64,000 nt of DNA from Enoplolaimus lenunculus (GCA_030248215.1 JASANG010001449.1:62001-126000); one strand, 5' to 3'. Shown: positions 21,215 to 34,075, numbered from the stretch's first letter. Notes: generated by a model not told the origin, from the letters alone. Program-made: numbers and translations.

Positions 21215-21544
21215 AGGTTACGCTATACTTGACGTCCGTCACCTGTACGGCGCCGGCCGTCACCTGTACGACGCCGTCCGTCACCTGTACGGCGCCGGCC
21301 GTCACCTGTACGACGCCGGCCGTCACCTGTACGACGCCGGCCGTCACCTGTACGACGCCGGCCGTCACCTGTACGGCGCCGGCCGTCACCTGTAAAACGA
21401 CGTCCGCCACCGTCCGTCACCATATGTTATCGTATGTGAGTGATTTACGTACGATATTGCATGGTGACGGATACGGCGCCGGACGATGATACCGTGCCAG
21501 TGACGGACGGCGCCGCACGTCAACAAAAGTATAGCGCAACCCTA
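21215..21544. mobile_element. Inverted-repeat element carrying a 21-bp GC-rich minisatellite
   Basis: The ends GGTTACGCTATACTTGACG and AAGTATAGCGCAACC are inverted copies. Inside, at about 21237-21395, a 21-bp unit (CCGTCACCTGTACGACGCCGG with variants) repeats about eight times. A divergent relative is at 32109-32325. ORFs in three frames reflect the 21-bp period. Confidence 0.8.
21237..21395. repeat. 21-bp minisatellite
   Basis: About eight units alternating ACGGCGCCGGCC and ACGACGCCGGCC after CGTCACCTGT. Strikingly GC-rich against the surrounding DNA. Confidence 0.9.
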
Positions 21545-21945
21545 AAATTTAAAACTGAACGCCTGAAATGTTTTAAAAGCTTAAACTTTTTGAACGAAAT
21601 ATAAATTTGAAATATATAAACAATTTTCGCTAACAAAAACGACGTGCACTTAAAGTTGATCTCCAATGGCGTACTCCCAGGATTTGTTGCAATTCGGTGC
21701 TTAAGCTTATTAGTTAGACAAAAATTGCTAAACCAGTTCTAGAACAATTGTACTGAGATGAAATTTTGACTGGCCACCTCTATCAAGCAAGCGGTTAAAT
21801 TCTACATTTCACGAATGCAAATTGTCAGATTCCATTGTTAATTTCACAAAATACAATTGGTTTCAATCTTTGTATACGCTCCTGATTGTCACAGCTTTAG
21901 GCAGATATTAGAACAAAATACTAAAATACGGTACAACCTGATTGC

Positions 21946-22165
21946 GGTCCTTGTAAAGATCAGGGGCAGAACGTTTTTCTGTAGGACTAGAAAAGAGTAA
22001 GCTTAAGCTTTTGACTAATTTTTTGCTTGGCTTAGGATTTAGGCTTATTGTTAGGTTTAAGAATAAGCTCATTTTTAAACGTAGGCTTCGGCTTAGGCTT
22101 AGGCTTAGGCTTAGGCTTTGGGATATGCTTATAATACAATTCCGCACCTGTTGTTTACACTGGCT
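21946..22165. mobile_element. TTAGGC MITE, type A
   Basis: Ends GGTCCTTGTAAAGATCAGG and TGTTGTTTACACTGGCTC. Contains a run of about five CTTAGG units near 22085-22120. Confidence 0.8.
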
Positions 22166-22464
22166 CTGATTAGATATGCAGTTCCTAGCAAAACTTGGGT
22201 GCGTTTCCAGTGGGAAAATACAAAAAAATAGTTGCCAAAACATTATTACACGCAATAATTTATATTAATCGACTGTGCTGCCTATGCCAGGAAGTCTACA
22301 GATATAATACGTGGTTTGGCAACTGCTACAAGTGCTTTGATTTTGCATTAAAATATCCGTGCACGCGCTATTTAGTATAATTTCTACTAGTCAAAAACGT
22401 TTTAACTGGCCTAATTGAGGTTTTGGGCTCATGTAAGTACAAAATTTGTATTTATATATATTTT

Positions 22465-22654
22465 GCCCGTGTTACTTTAAGGGGCCGTCCGGGTTTCCGG
22501 TGGGTTCATAAAACAGTAAAATTTTAGATTCTGATTAGATTTTTTTGCTTAATAAAGCTTAGGCTTAGGCTTAGGCATAGGCTTAGGAACACATTTTTGC
22601 AACGCTTAGGCTTTAGGCTTAGGAATATGCTTAATCTACTGTTTAACATTGGTC
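22465..22654. mobile_element. TTAGGC MITE, type B
   Basis: Left end GCCCGTGTTACTTTAAGGGG; the right end is shortened (TGTTTAACATTGGTC). Internal ACATTTTTGCAACGCTTAGG is shared with other type B copies. Confidence 0.75.
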
Positions 22655-22946
22655 TATATTTTCATAACTGTAGAGATATAAATAGATCGTTAAACCGAAT
22701 GCTTCAATTCCGGTAAAAATTGCAATTTGAGGTTCCGGTATTTTCCGCTTCCTTATCGGTTACAGAAATTGTAGGCAGGTAAGATAATATTATGATAGCA
22801 AGATAATTTTAATGAATTTTTTGCAAATTTCTATTACGTCTGATAAACTGTGCTTTCTTGATTAAACAACATCTGACAGATTTTGAATTTTTAAACACTA
22901 CTTTTTTACTCTATTATTTAGTTGAGATGTACAGTTTTGCAAAGCT

Positions 22947-23123
22947 GACCTATGTAAAGATCAGGGGCGGAGAGTTTTTCTGTGGGACTAGAAAAGAGTA
23001 AGCTTAAGCTTTAGTCCAATTTTTTGCTGCACTTAGGCTTAGGCTTAGGAATATACTCATTCTTACGTTTAAGATTAGGAATATGCTTATAATACTGTTA
23101 CGTCTCTGCTTTTTTCATGGGCC
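22947..23123. mobile_element. TTAGGC MITE, type A
   Basis: Left end GACCTATGTAAAGATCAGG; the right end ATGGGCC is degraded. Few TTAGGC units remain. Confidence 0.72.
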
Positions 23124-25033
23124 GCAAAGCTGAATAATTTTTGTTTAAGAACAAATATCGAATCTGCGTTAAGTTATACGGTATGATGTTGTGAAACTCT
23201 GCCCGTTGCAGCAAATTACTGTAAGGGGTCTATAATTATTCATTACACCTGGTCAAAATTGGCTATGCATTTTTAAATATTTCAAAAATTAAAAATTGAA
23301 GTTTATTTAAAAAAATTAATGTGTTGGTCTGCAAATATATAGGTTGATGCATCGCACACCTGTCATTTTAAATACAAAACAACTACTTTCGAACGAAATA
23401 TAAATTTATGAAATAAAATATCTTTAAGGTTCAGCTGGCGATTTTGAATAAGTTGAAATCAACGTTGATTCAAATTTAATGTTTGTATTTACCAAACAAT
23501 CTTAGGGCCTCAAGTACAAGAGGTCTATGGGACCGCCGCCTTCTACGAGGGTGGTAATATCGGTGAGTCGGTAAAGACTTCCGTCTATCAAAAGTGTGAC
23601 TCACACGATAAAATGTGCGGGTAATGATTGATTTTGAGAAATTTGGGTTGGCGCTATAACTTTTCTATGCTGCAAGACGCTGCACGGCGTGTTGCGCAAC
23701 CATGCGCAACCGGACGCCATCGCTTGCAGCTGCTGGACACACCTTGCTTTCTGGCGAAAAAGTAAAATAGATATATTCAAAATTTATTAGTATATTTTCG
23801 CACCAGGGGCAAAGAGTATTACGGTCGCGAGGCTAATATTACGATACATTCGTTGAAATATCAGTAAAGTGAAAAAATGTGAACAAAATACACCTGTTTC
23901 GTATTAATGAGTATAAAAAAATTGAAAATTGTTTTATAATAAAGGGAACACAGCGTCTATAACTTAAAATATCAAAGCTGCCGCTTGTTATCAGTAGATG
24001 TAAGTTAAATAATTTGTTTCTCACTCAATTTTCACTTTCAATTCTCAAAGTAAGGGCATTCGACTTCTTTCCTTTCTCATTTCTTTGAATTCAAGTTTAT
24101 ATTTTTGGCGTTACCTTAGGACGTGCCGTATTTATGCTTACGGGTAATAACAAGAGTTCATGTAAAACTGTGACACTTGCGCTTCTCAGCCGGCCATACC
24201 ATTCGGCATAAATACACGTATACCTTTTTCGTACGGACTCCCTCCACCTGATAGAGGGATCGAAGGCATTTAGTGTTGATTTAATTGGTTGAAAGGCAAC
24301 GTGATGCCATTAAAAACTGACCAATCGTACTAAAGTTCTCACCAATCGGTAGGCAGTTCCGGCTTTATGCACTTAAACAAAAAAATTTCAATTTTAGATT
24401 GTAACAATTTGATTGGATGTGTTGACAAAATTCTTCACAATTCCCCTAATTGGCTAGTGTTTTTTAACCAATGCTCTTGGCTGCTAATTTTCATTTTTGC
24501 AAAACGCCCTATTTTTTTCTGCCGATTGAAACAGTTTATTCATTTTTCTGCTCTCTCTCTTTTGTGCAAGTTCGACAGACGTTGTTTGCATAGTCGGCAT
24601 TTTCGTGTAATCAGGGCCGGAGCAGCCACCCCCTCACCCCACATTGGGGAGGCACCCCTAAAGGGCCCCCACCCTAACCGGTTGCAACAAAAACCGCTTA
24701 AGGTTTAAAATGCGTCTGGCTTCTCGCTCGCTACGCTCTGGAGTTTGGGCGCCCCCGCAAGGAATTTGTGGGGAGCCACCACTCCTGCCTGCTCTGGCAC
24801 TGAGTGTAATGTCGACACACCAGAATTTAGCCGAATCAGCTTCCTTTACTATGAATTTTGATTCATTTATTCTCCTATATCTAAACCTTGTGCCTTTTAT
24901 TTTTTGTGTTATATAAACCTAAAGGAAATATGGTACAAAAATGTGCCCATAAAAGAGCAACTGGAACCCAAAGTCTGGATTGGATACCGCCTTTTGGATC
25001 CCATACACATCAATTAATGATGTATACTTTTTG
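23124..25033. other. Intergenic DNA with degraded repeats
   Basis: No gene seen. 24610-24790 is a GC-rich degenerate repeat (GGCTTCTCGCTCGCTACGCT) that recurs at 54090-54260 and partly at 58880-58920. Confidence 0.5.
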
Positions 25034-25208
25034 AACAATGGCGGATCCATGAGGGCCACCCCGGCCGTGCCCTCCCAACAGCATCTCGACAAAAATTATA
25101 TAGCAATTTTGTGACAATAGTTCGTGGTTTGTGTGTGGGTCAAAAATAAGTTTATTACCTGTGAAATTTTGCCCCCCCCCATTTTGAGATCCTGGATCCG
25201 CCACTGTT
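25034..25208. mobile_element. MITE-like element with GTGGCGGATCC ends
   Basis: The left end AACAATGGCGGATCCATGA and right end ATCCTGGATCCGCCACTGTT are inverted. A lone end, TTTGGATCCGCCACTGG, recurs near 61695. The GTGGCGGATCC terminus resembles hAT-type ends, but that is an inference. Confidence 0.65.
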
Positions 25209-25338
25209 TTTGAAATATTATTTGACATCCAATAAGTTGATGAGCATCCTTACTTTTAAAACAGCAAGGTTTAACCCGATCCAGCCGAATACAAAGCTGG
25301 AATGGATTTCAAAGAATACCGGTGTGATTTCAGAATCC

Positions 25339-25543
25339 GGCCCATGTATACAGTAGGGCCGTATCGTTTCCCTGAGAGGCTGTAATAGAGTCAGTTTATG
25401 CTTTAGACTAAACTTTTTGCTTAGGCTTAGGCTTAAGCTTAGGCTTAGGCTTAGGCTCATACTTACACTTAGATTTTGGTTTAGGCTTAGGCTTAGGAAT
25501 AGGCTTATACTAATGTTCCAACCCTGTACTATACATTGACCCA
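25339..25543. mobile_element. TTAGGC MITE, type C
   Basis: Ends GGCCCATGTATACAGTAGGG and CCCTGTACTATACATTGACC. About ten TTAGGC-like units. Confidence 0.82.
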
Positions 25544-27344
25544 CAATATCACCAACAACATCCATCACTTTAATAGAAATCGGGACATCTGTAGAAGTAA
25601 CATTAGCCATACTCTTTTATTGTAAAATAGCAAAAGTAACCGATCAATCTTAGTCAACAGTTTGCAATACCTCAGAATTTGCCTGGTGCAAAATGTCCCA
25701 GTGCAAACTGTGTTTTTAGACCACCAATTGTCAGGGTGTGGAAAGTTACCACTTGAAACACAGAAAATAAAGGCTTTAAGATTATAATCCGAGCGACTCT
25801 AGATTAATTTAGAAACGCTGGCTGTTACAGGTCCGTAGCCAGCCAACCTTGGTGGGCTAAAAAGTGATCAGGAGGGGCATTTAAAGGTTTTTAGTGATTT
25901 ACAAGTAAGGTTGAAATCTTCTAAGAGGGCCACATTTTTGCAGGAGGGGCTGAGCGCTCCTGGCCCCCACCCTTGGCTACGGGACCCGTACTGTAATTTT
26001 CCAGTGAGAGGGTATAGCAAAAATGCAACGCGCCATGGGTACATTCTTTTCAACGCTGAATATATTCAGCTACGTACTCTTATTAAAGTTTATTTATCCA
26101 TTGGTGGTAAACAGTAATATTTTAGCAATTAAATGTTTCTACTGTTCGAATGCTACCCTAAAACATTTCTAACAAGTTTAACGGAACAGATCTCAACGAA
26201 AGTCATAGGCTTTATTCTGTGACGGGTCTCATTTTGCTCTATTGATGTAAAAACTTAATCAATAATAATAATATTTTACAGATAAAAAACTGTTGATAGA
26301 TGTCAAAAAGTTATTATTTCGCGCACCCAGAAGAATATTCATCGTCTTTGCGATAGTTTCGGAAATTTTTAATGTTTCAAAAACACTGTTTTGCCAGTGT
26401 GATTGAAGAGTTTTAGCAAAATTTTTAAGCGAGTACCAATAGATTGTTGCGGTGTTCTCAGTTGCAAAATTATATTCTAAACTCGAGACATATCATTATT
26501 CATATATATTAATATATATATAAATAAATATATATGTATATATATTTATATAAGGGTGTATGTGTGTGTATGTGTATTATGCTGAGTGAGGCATATGGGA
26601 ACGGGACGAAAGCAGCGACGTATCCCCACTCAAAATTTTCGGAGAAATGAAAAACTCACCAGCGCATGCTTTAGAACATCCAGCTGGATCGTGGAATTTA
26701 CAAATTTTTTTCACGCCTGTACGTTCGTTCACAAATAAACTTTTACATTTAAATTATATACCTTTCCGAAATAAAATCTTGGTTTACACATCTGGTATAA
26801 ATGTATAGGCTATTTATAGAATTTCTATATCAAAAGCAAGCCGATACACTCAATAGGCAGACTATAACAAGAGCTCATCTGCACGCATATCCCAATATGC
26901 GAACGTACTCAAAGGCGTATTTGTTTCATCGAACACTGTAGAGAATTTACTATTTGTAATATTTTGGTTTTTTATGATAACGTAGAAAAAATTTCAAGTT
27001 AAAATTTTTAGAAAATAACAGTCAGTTGTTCTAAGTAACAGGATCTATTGGCAAATTGCTAATGTATAGCAAGTTCCTTAGACCTGGGATCGAATTTTGC
27101 ATTGTGAACACGCGTACAGATAATATGAGTACATATACCAATTGCTGACCCACCTTCTGCGTAACTTTATTTCCAACTTCAGTGCTTCCGGGTAACGGTA
27201 GTAAATTAACGCGTCAATCTTTAGCAAGAACATTACTTATGATACTTTAAAGTTGCACCACGTTTTATGATCACAGTGAAATATAAGGTAAAAAATATTG
27301 TTATGTAACGTGCGAAAGACCTAATTCAAAGCTCATGCTTCTGA
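25544..27344. other. Intergenic AT-rich DNA
   Basis: Contains a degenerate GGCCCCC-rich repeat (25830-25990) also seen near 45890, 46360 and 53090, and an AT microsatellite at about 26505-26555. No gene recognised. Confidence 0.5.
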
Positions 27345-27399
27345 GTGCATTCAGCTCATCCTAAGTTAAAATCAACTCACTGGACAATTTACAGTGCAG
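27345..27399. mobile_element. Fragment of CACTGTAA-family MITE
   Basis: Only the right end is left: AAAATCAACTCACTGG then TTTACAGTG. Confidence 0.55.
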
Positions 27400-27683
27400 A
27401 GTTCATTCAACTCGACTAAAAGAAAATTCATCATGGTGCTCATTTAATAACTGGCACTTTTCAAATCTCAATTGTATAACTGGAATTTAAACCAATGGGT
27501 TTAAGTAGGACTTGCATTAAATTACGATTTTAAGTGAAATGTAGTTACCGGAACAGCAAAAAAATTGCGAAAATACAATTTTTAAAAAGCATTTTCTCAA
27601 ACATCTGTTACACCTAAAGTGGAAAATACCTTTATTTTTGTGACATTTTTATATTTTTTTAAAAATTAATTGTAGTATTGCGT

Positions 27684-27685
<2 letters not shown>

Positions 27686-27717
<32 letters not shown>

Positions 27718-27718
27718 A
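27686..27718. repeat. (ATGT)n microsatellite
   Basis: TATGTATG repeats, about seven units. Confidence 0.9.
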
Positions 27719-27738
27719 GCTAAGATAGCTAGCGTTGG

Positions 27739-28032
27739 ATGCAAATGGTTCCGTTGTTCTCCTTAAGCACCAAATTTCAATCTTTTGGGGACACTCTTGA
27801 CTTCGTTTTGGAGTGGGAAGCTTTTCAAACAGCTGTGATTTTAAAAATGCACGGTCAATCCTTTCTAAAATTGGATTTCATGGACACTGCCAGGAACCTA
27901 GATTGGAAGTGTGTAACCAGAATGGAATTCAACCCGCTGATATCGGCGACTAAACGCGGTTCGGGTAAAACGTTTTTGACGTGGTTCATCCCGCGATTAA
28001 TGGCCAGTATCACCTGGCTAAAAAACTATTAA
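27739..28032 (+). other. Unassigned ORF, possible gene fragment
   Basis: A 97-codon frame containing DTLDFVLEWEAFQTAVI and TARNLDWKCVTRMEFNP. Codon composition is richer in G+C than its flanks. The minus strand is also open over part of it (ILAINRGMNHVKNVLPEPR) behind a TTTTTAG acceptor-like site, so the coding strand is uncertain. No family recognised. Confidence 0.25.
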
Positions 28033-28680
28033 TCTTCAATATCCTTGCTAAATGCTTTCAGTGTAAATTTCATTGGAGCGAGATAACTAGAAATCTCTGC
28101 CAAACGATGTTTGAAAATTGTACGTTAGACTTTAAGCGCGGGTAAAATACGGCTCACATGTAGCGGTTTTCAGCACAGGTATATTTCTGCTTGAAAAATT
28201 TATTAGCGATGGTAAAGCGCAGATCTCGGGTCAAAATATCACAGCCCGAGAATTTCACTCCGTCTGCAAACATGGCATAATATTACGCATAGTTTTGTTT
28301 ATATAATCAGCTAGCGTATCTTGCGTAATCATGAACTCATAACATCATTTTTAACCATATTACCATTAATAAGCTAACCTATTATGTTTTCTGCTAAAAG
28401 TTTATACCAAATTTTTTCATTCAAAATACTTTTTTCTTATTTCTCATTTGGTTAATCGATATTGCGAAAGTATATTCATGTTCTAAGGTAAATAAAACGT
28501 AAGCCACTTCTTTGTTTTCACAAATCTTACAACGTGAAGTTTCCCTCTACTGCCACCTTTAACTTTAAATATTTTGGCAGCAAAGGTGTTCGAATTGTTG
28601 GTAATTCAAAAGATAAACAAAATTTTTAGTTGCAGGCGGATATCTGAAACGAAATGATTAAACTATTGTAACCTAAAGTA

Positions 28681-28873
28681 ACCCATGTAAAGATTAGGAG
28701 CGGAACGGTTTTCTATGGGACTAGAATAGAATAAGCATAAAATTTACACTAATTTGTTTGCTGTAGGCTTAGGCTTAGATGAGGCTTAGGAGGAATAAAC
28801 TTGTCCTTACGTTTAGGCTTAGGCTTAGGAATAAGCTTATAATATTGTTCCGCCCCTGTTCTTTACATTGGCC
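28681..28873. mobile_element. TTAGGC MITE, type A
   Basis: Starts ACCCATGTAAAGATTAGGAG and ends CTGTTCTTTACATTGGCC. Confidence 0.82.
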
Positions 28874-30174
28874 CGTATTGTAATCTTCCTTTCTTTGATT
28901 CCAATAGAAACATAAATGGGTGTATAGAACATGTCTTTAAGGTTCATTGGAGGCTAATCAAAGTCTTAGCTTAATGTTCGATTATTTAAAGTTTAAAGTC
29001 TATTCTTGCCCCTTTGTCTATCGTTTCAGAAGCCCTAACATGACTGTATTCCAATGCGGTTTTGAACCATATCGTGGGCACACTACCCTTACGCATTTAT
29101 TACATTTCATAGTAAAACTCAATTTTGTCGTCTATGGCGAACACAAATAAGGCTATTTTCTATCGTGTGTCCACTGTTATTTGCGGTAAGCTCTACAGCA
29201 AGTACGACGGTCAATTTAGCTAACAGTCAGTCATATTTTTAATGTCGGTTTAACTTCAGCCTCGCTGAAAATAAAAATCATTAATTTTTAAAAGATCCTA
29301 ACGATAAGCCTAATAGGCCAGGACCGGCGATAGGATAGCCGGCCTGCACTCCAAACAAGTCCAAGGGAATCCCAATAAAATGTTTCACGGTGCTACAACA
29401 ACTTTGTCATTTGCGAAAAGCTTTTTAGTTTGCCACGATAGCGCCCCCAAGGACCGGGGTTTCCTGCAACTAAGGGTTAAGGTGCGTTTCTGCCGGCGCT
29501 GCCTGAGGTAGGCAGAAACTTAAGTCTACGTCTATACGTGAAACTACTCCTGGAGCGCTTAAAACATCTCTCATACGACGGGTATTTCTTTCTGTGGTGT
29601 CCTATAAAAAACGCCACAACGGGCGGAGTTTACCTCTAAAAATGTCTTATTGTTAATCCATTAATTGTACCGAAACGGTGGAATAAAAACATTCTAACCT
29701 TGGGCAATTTACAGCCGAAAAAATAGTACACACTGTGAAATTATTGGTAAAACCTGTTAATGTTTTATATTAATGTTAATGTATAATAACGGCTTTATCT
29801 TTTGTGTAAATTTCAAAAGACATACTTGTATGCACTTGTTAAAATTGCGGTTTGATTAATCAACCATATACCTAAATCATACTGAGTTTCCGGTCCTGTA
29901 AAACTAAAGAACGGCCCGAAAGTCGTTGATAAATTTCACATTCGTAATACTGTTTTACACCAACAAAGATATGTTTATATACAAATACATCCATGCCAGT
30001 ATAGTATATAATTTAACTCACCGGGGAAAATTAACTCCCTATCAAATATGTATTCGTTTGTACTTGCGACACTTGTTTCTCACGGTGATATTTTTCACAG
30101 GCTTGCGACACCTGTTTCTCACAATGATATTATTCGTGCAGTCGGTTAAAGATAGTAAACTGAAAATTTTTCGC
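28874..30174. other. Intergenic DNA, no gene seen
   Basis: 29320-29620 is moderately GC-rich with mirrored GGTTTCCTGCAACT / GTTTCTGCC segments but no interpretable frame. Short ORFs are unsupported. Confidence 0.4.
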
Positions 30175-30444
30175 TTAACCCTTTCTCACATGAATATTTT
30201 CTATTTCCCCTGAGACCTACTTTTATGCTAGGATTCGAACTCCAGTGACTGGAGTGGGAGGCGTATACCGTCACCACTCAGCTATAGGAGCTTGACGCTC
30301 GAGCCCGAGGGGGCTCTCACGTCTTGTGGTGATTTAGTACTATGTATACGTGTTGCAATTGTTAAACACGGTGCGATATATACTATTTAACGTATATACA
30401 CTGCGCTAAGTTGCCTACAGGCAACTCAATGTGAGAAGGGGTAA
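30175..30444 (-). mobile_element. TTAA-flanked piggyBac-like MITE with tRNA-like core, copy 1
   Basis: TTAA then CCCTTTCTCACATGAATA at the left; AATGTGAGAAGGGG at the right, with the right TTAA decayed to GTAA. On the minus strand an A-box-like TAGCTGAGTGG (30274-30284) and B-box AGTTCGAATCC (30231-30241) are spaced as in a tRNA gene. A palindromic GTTGCC..GGCAAC motif sits near the right end. Confidence 0.8.
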
Positions 30445-32048
30445 AACGTTGTTTCTCACGATGTATATTTTTATCAAACAGAGACACATTTTAAGCTTTT
30501 TTAAGAGGTTTCATAAAATGGAAGGTAAACCGATGCGGCAGGCGCAATATTCGTTTTTGCCGATGAATCCACAGACTAAGTTCTTTTAGGCTTTAAATCG
30601 GGAACTGGGATACTTTTCTGGGAAATCAAAAATTTTAGCTGAGCATCTGAAGGATACCAGAATAGTGTGGTAACCTTTTTACGTAACAACGTTTCGTTTT
30701 TAAAGCATCATAAAGTTTTGTTAAAAATATTACAGCATCGCTGCTTTATTAATATATAATATGAACCTATTTTTTGAAAATTGGTACATTTGCCTGTTTA
30801 GTTCACTTCAGTTGCCAATTTTGTAACATCGAAAATGCGTTTATCACCTGTTAAAATGACTAGAGGACGGCCGACTTGTCTCGTTACTTAAGACAAGCGT
30901 AAAAGCAACTTTGCCGCCCGTGAAAAATAGAAACATTTTTGATTCAAATAAATCTATGTATTAAAGTTTGAACGCCCCACATACATATTTTGGGCAAGTT
31001 TCCAGAATATGTGTTTACAATACTTTCATAGCACATACGTAGACGCGATTGTTGTATAATTAGAAAATTTGCGCACACTTTTATGTATTATTCGCTAACG
31101 CTTTTGCGCATTGCGCAAAGTTGGACGACTAGTTAATATTAAAAATGTAGCACAGAAGCAGTGAAAAGCGAATTATAAAAGAAACAAAGTTCTAAAGCAA
31201 ACGAGTGGATTTTTAATAAAACAGAAGTTCGGCGCACAATGTAATAGAATCAAGATACTAAAACTTCCAAAAAATAGAATGAAAGTTAGGAAATAATGGA
31301 TTCTTAAAATTTTTCAAAAAAAGTTCAAGTATCACAGGGTAAATTAATAATTTTGGAAATACAAATAATAGAGATGAAGCAAATTAATAATAGACAATTT
31401 ATACCTCGTGTTTCCTGTCTACTAATTATTTCAATAATTAAGTCTCCTGGACTAGCCTAATTTGAAACTGCGCTAAATTATGGTTTGGACTATGATATAT
31501 AATATTAACTGTGTGAGTCAAAATTATTTATAAAATTAATTGAGGAGTTAAAATTTTCTAAGGAAATAGTATCGTATGCAGCATCGGCTCCAAAATAACA
31601 CCGCTACCACCTGACTCACCAAGCAATCAATCACTTTAGTCTAACTTAATAGTCAAATGGCTCATCGTAACCCGTCCAACTTGCAAAAAAAATATCCATG
31701 ACCTTCTTACAGAATGCCAATTCGGGTCCGACATTTTCTTACCGCTAATGTATATATGCCTATATGCAACGGTCAGTATTGAGCCAACCTAATCTTTAGG
31801 CATTAAATAAAAACCCCATAAGAATATAATTCATTCTGTTTTTAATCTATGTGTCTGTACTCAAAACATTACTTATTTCTATTACAAACTTTGTATTATT
31901 CGTCTGTCCGGGTATTAAAGGATAGTTTGGAAGATAGTCTTCATGTGTTCTGTCAAAGAATACCTAGTGACGTATATGGAACAAAGACATTTTTAGTCTT
32001 TTTTTCGCATGGTATATCTTTCATGATAATAAAACGAAAAGCACCAAT
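30445..32048. other. Intergenic AT-rich DNA, nothing supported
   Basis: No coding, RNA or clear transposon signal. A 24-codon frame near 30519 (MEGKPMRQAQYSF...) ends quickly and has no clear splice partner. Confidence 0.4.
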
Positions 32049-32049
32049 A

Positions 32050-32050
32050 C

Positions 32051-32084
<34 letters not shown>
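32050..32084. repeat. (AAT)n microsatellite
   Basis: About eleven ATA/AAT triplets. Confidence 0.9.
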
Positions 32085-32085
<1 letters not shown>

Positions 32086-32108
32086 CCAATGCTCATTGTT
32101 AAACAATT

Positions 32109-32325
32109 GTTAGCGTGGCGCTATGCTTGTGGCACGGTGCCGTCCGGCGCGGTCTGTAACTGTCCGTCACCGCATGGTATCGTATGCGAGTAATTCGAGT
32201 ATACGACGCTGCACAGTGACGGACGGTGTTATACGGCGCTGGACGATGATTGACAGTGACGGACGTCGCCATACGGTGACAGACGTCATCGAAAGTAGGC
32301 ACGGTCACTCTAACACTGTTGTGTC
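32109..32325. mobile_element. Divergent relative of the GC-rich 21-bp minisatellite element
   Basis: Ends TGTTAGCGTGGCGCTATGCT and CACTCTAACA are partly inverted. The interior has GTGACGGACG and CCGTCACCG motifs shared with 21215-21544, but no tandem 21-bp array. Confidence 0.55.
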
Positions 32326-33216
32326 CCGAATAAAGATGGAGGACTGATACTTATTTCGCCTTTTCAGATGCTAAATCCCTGGCATTCGGTTACGGATTGT
32401 TATTTAATTTTAATTCATCCCATACTATCCGGGGACCCATTCAAGTGACCACAGTACTCGGGATCCAATTTTTGATCAGGGATTATCAAGTGCCGAAAGT
32501 AGTGCAACATATTTTCTCACACAGAAGACAAAGTGTGACATGTTTTAATTTTTACAATTAAGCGAAACTCAACCTGTAATAAAATATTAATTTCATGCGT
32601 CAAACAGGGTTACTCGATTTTAAAGTCCAAAGTTTGAATCTATTAAACACCCAAAAAATTTTGAAATATGAGCCGTCTTAGCGGCGGAAAACTGAAATCA
32701 TTGGGTGTAGCCAGGATTTTGATTTGGGCGAAGCGCACAAATACTTTAAATACATAATGTGTCAGCCTGTGAAAATAAATTTTGCTAAAGCAATGTTGGT
32801 TCAGTTATAACATTAAAGCACCAACAACTGGGAAATCATGGTATTCAAAAATGACTTTTTTCCGAAACAGTTGGAGGGCAACGGGCCCACGTGGCGCCTC
32901 CCGGCTACGCCCCAAACTGAAGTTATAATAATTCAAAAATTACTTCATTGGCCCTAGCACTGAAACATTCATTTTTACGCTACGTATATTTAACACCAGT
33001 TCAACAAGGAACGACTAACGTGGATCGGGTTTAACACACTTTGCTCAAACATACCTTGCCATCTTTCAAATCTGTAGTATATGTGAAAACTTCTAAAAAA
33101 ATGTCGTATAACACTAAAACTTAAACTATAGCTTTATACTTCTCATTGATCACTGACAGAAATATACTATGTCGAATTCTCACATATTTCAATTGAGATA
33201 AGCTTAAACTTTATAC

Positions 33217-33373
33217 CAAAGTAGCCGCTTAAGTCTTGAGGTTTTTTCACAAAATTAAACATTAAAACCGATTTTGCCGACGCTTCCAGGATATTGGCTT
33301 TCGGGTGTGCAAAACGGCTCATTTTGTGTGACGATTCCATGAAATCGATGACAGTGCGACGCCGTTTAGCCAT
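33217..33373 (-). CDS. Possible single exon of an unrecognised protein
   Basis: Opens with MAKRRRTVIDFMESSHKMSR and continues FAHPKANILEASAKSVLMF to a good donor, CTTTG|GTATAAAG, in phase 1. Codon content is GC-richer than its flanks, which favours coding. I found no convincing downstream exon on the minus strand, and I do not recognise the family. The ATG lies 14 bp from a MITE (33388-33597), so any 5' UTR would run through it. It could also be a decayed gene fragment. Confidence 0.4.
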
Positions 33374-33387
33374 ATTTTTACTCTATA

Positions 33388-33597
33388 CACTGCCAAAAAT
33401 GGTGAGTCAAGTTGACTCTCTTCGAAATGGGCTCCAAGGGACTACACAAACTGAGTCAAATTCGACTCCGCCAGAGTCAAACGTGCAATTCAGTGAGTAG
33501 AAGTTGATTCTGGCGGAGTATAATTTGACTCAGTTTGTGTAGTCCTGTAGAGCCTATTTCGGAGAGAGTCAATTTGACTCACCATTTTTTGCAGTGC
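33388..33597. mobile_element. MITE-like element, family CACTGCAAAAAATGG
   Basis: Well-preserved inverted ends CACTGCCAAAAATGGTGAGT and ACTCACCATTTTTTGCAGTG; a near-complete hairpin. Confidence 0.85.
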
Positions 33598-34075
33598 ACC
33601 AACCTGTGCAAAATATCGGTTAGCGAAGCCACGGGGTGAAGTAGCGCCCCCATTTTGCACCCATTTCTACTGGCGCCTATATTTGTTACGAAAATTATTG
33701 TTTTAAGTAAATTTGAAATGAAAATATATACCTACGCGTTTTCGGCTCAGAAACTGGGCAACTCATTTTTGAGCAAAGATGAATTGTTTAAAAATTTGAT
33801 AATCAAAAATTATGGTTAAATTGTAAGCTGGCATTTACTATGAAACATCATTCAAAACAAATCAGTTTTGTTACCGATTTGCTCAAATATCTTAGCAACA
33901 AATCTATCAATTTCTGCATCAACAGTTAAAGTTTATAAGGTTTTTTACACTAAAATAATCAGACTAATGCTCTGGTGTAGTCGTGTTAGACGAATCAAAG
34001 GCAGATCCGATGCGTAATAACGAAGCTAAATAACAATTTTAAAAAAGGAAGTATTTTAAATTGCACATACTGTAG

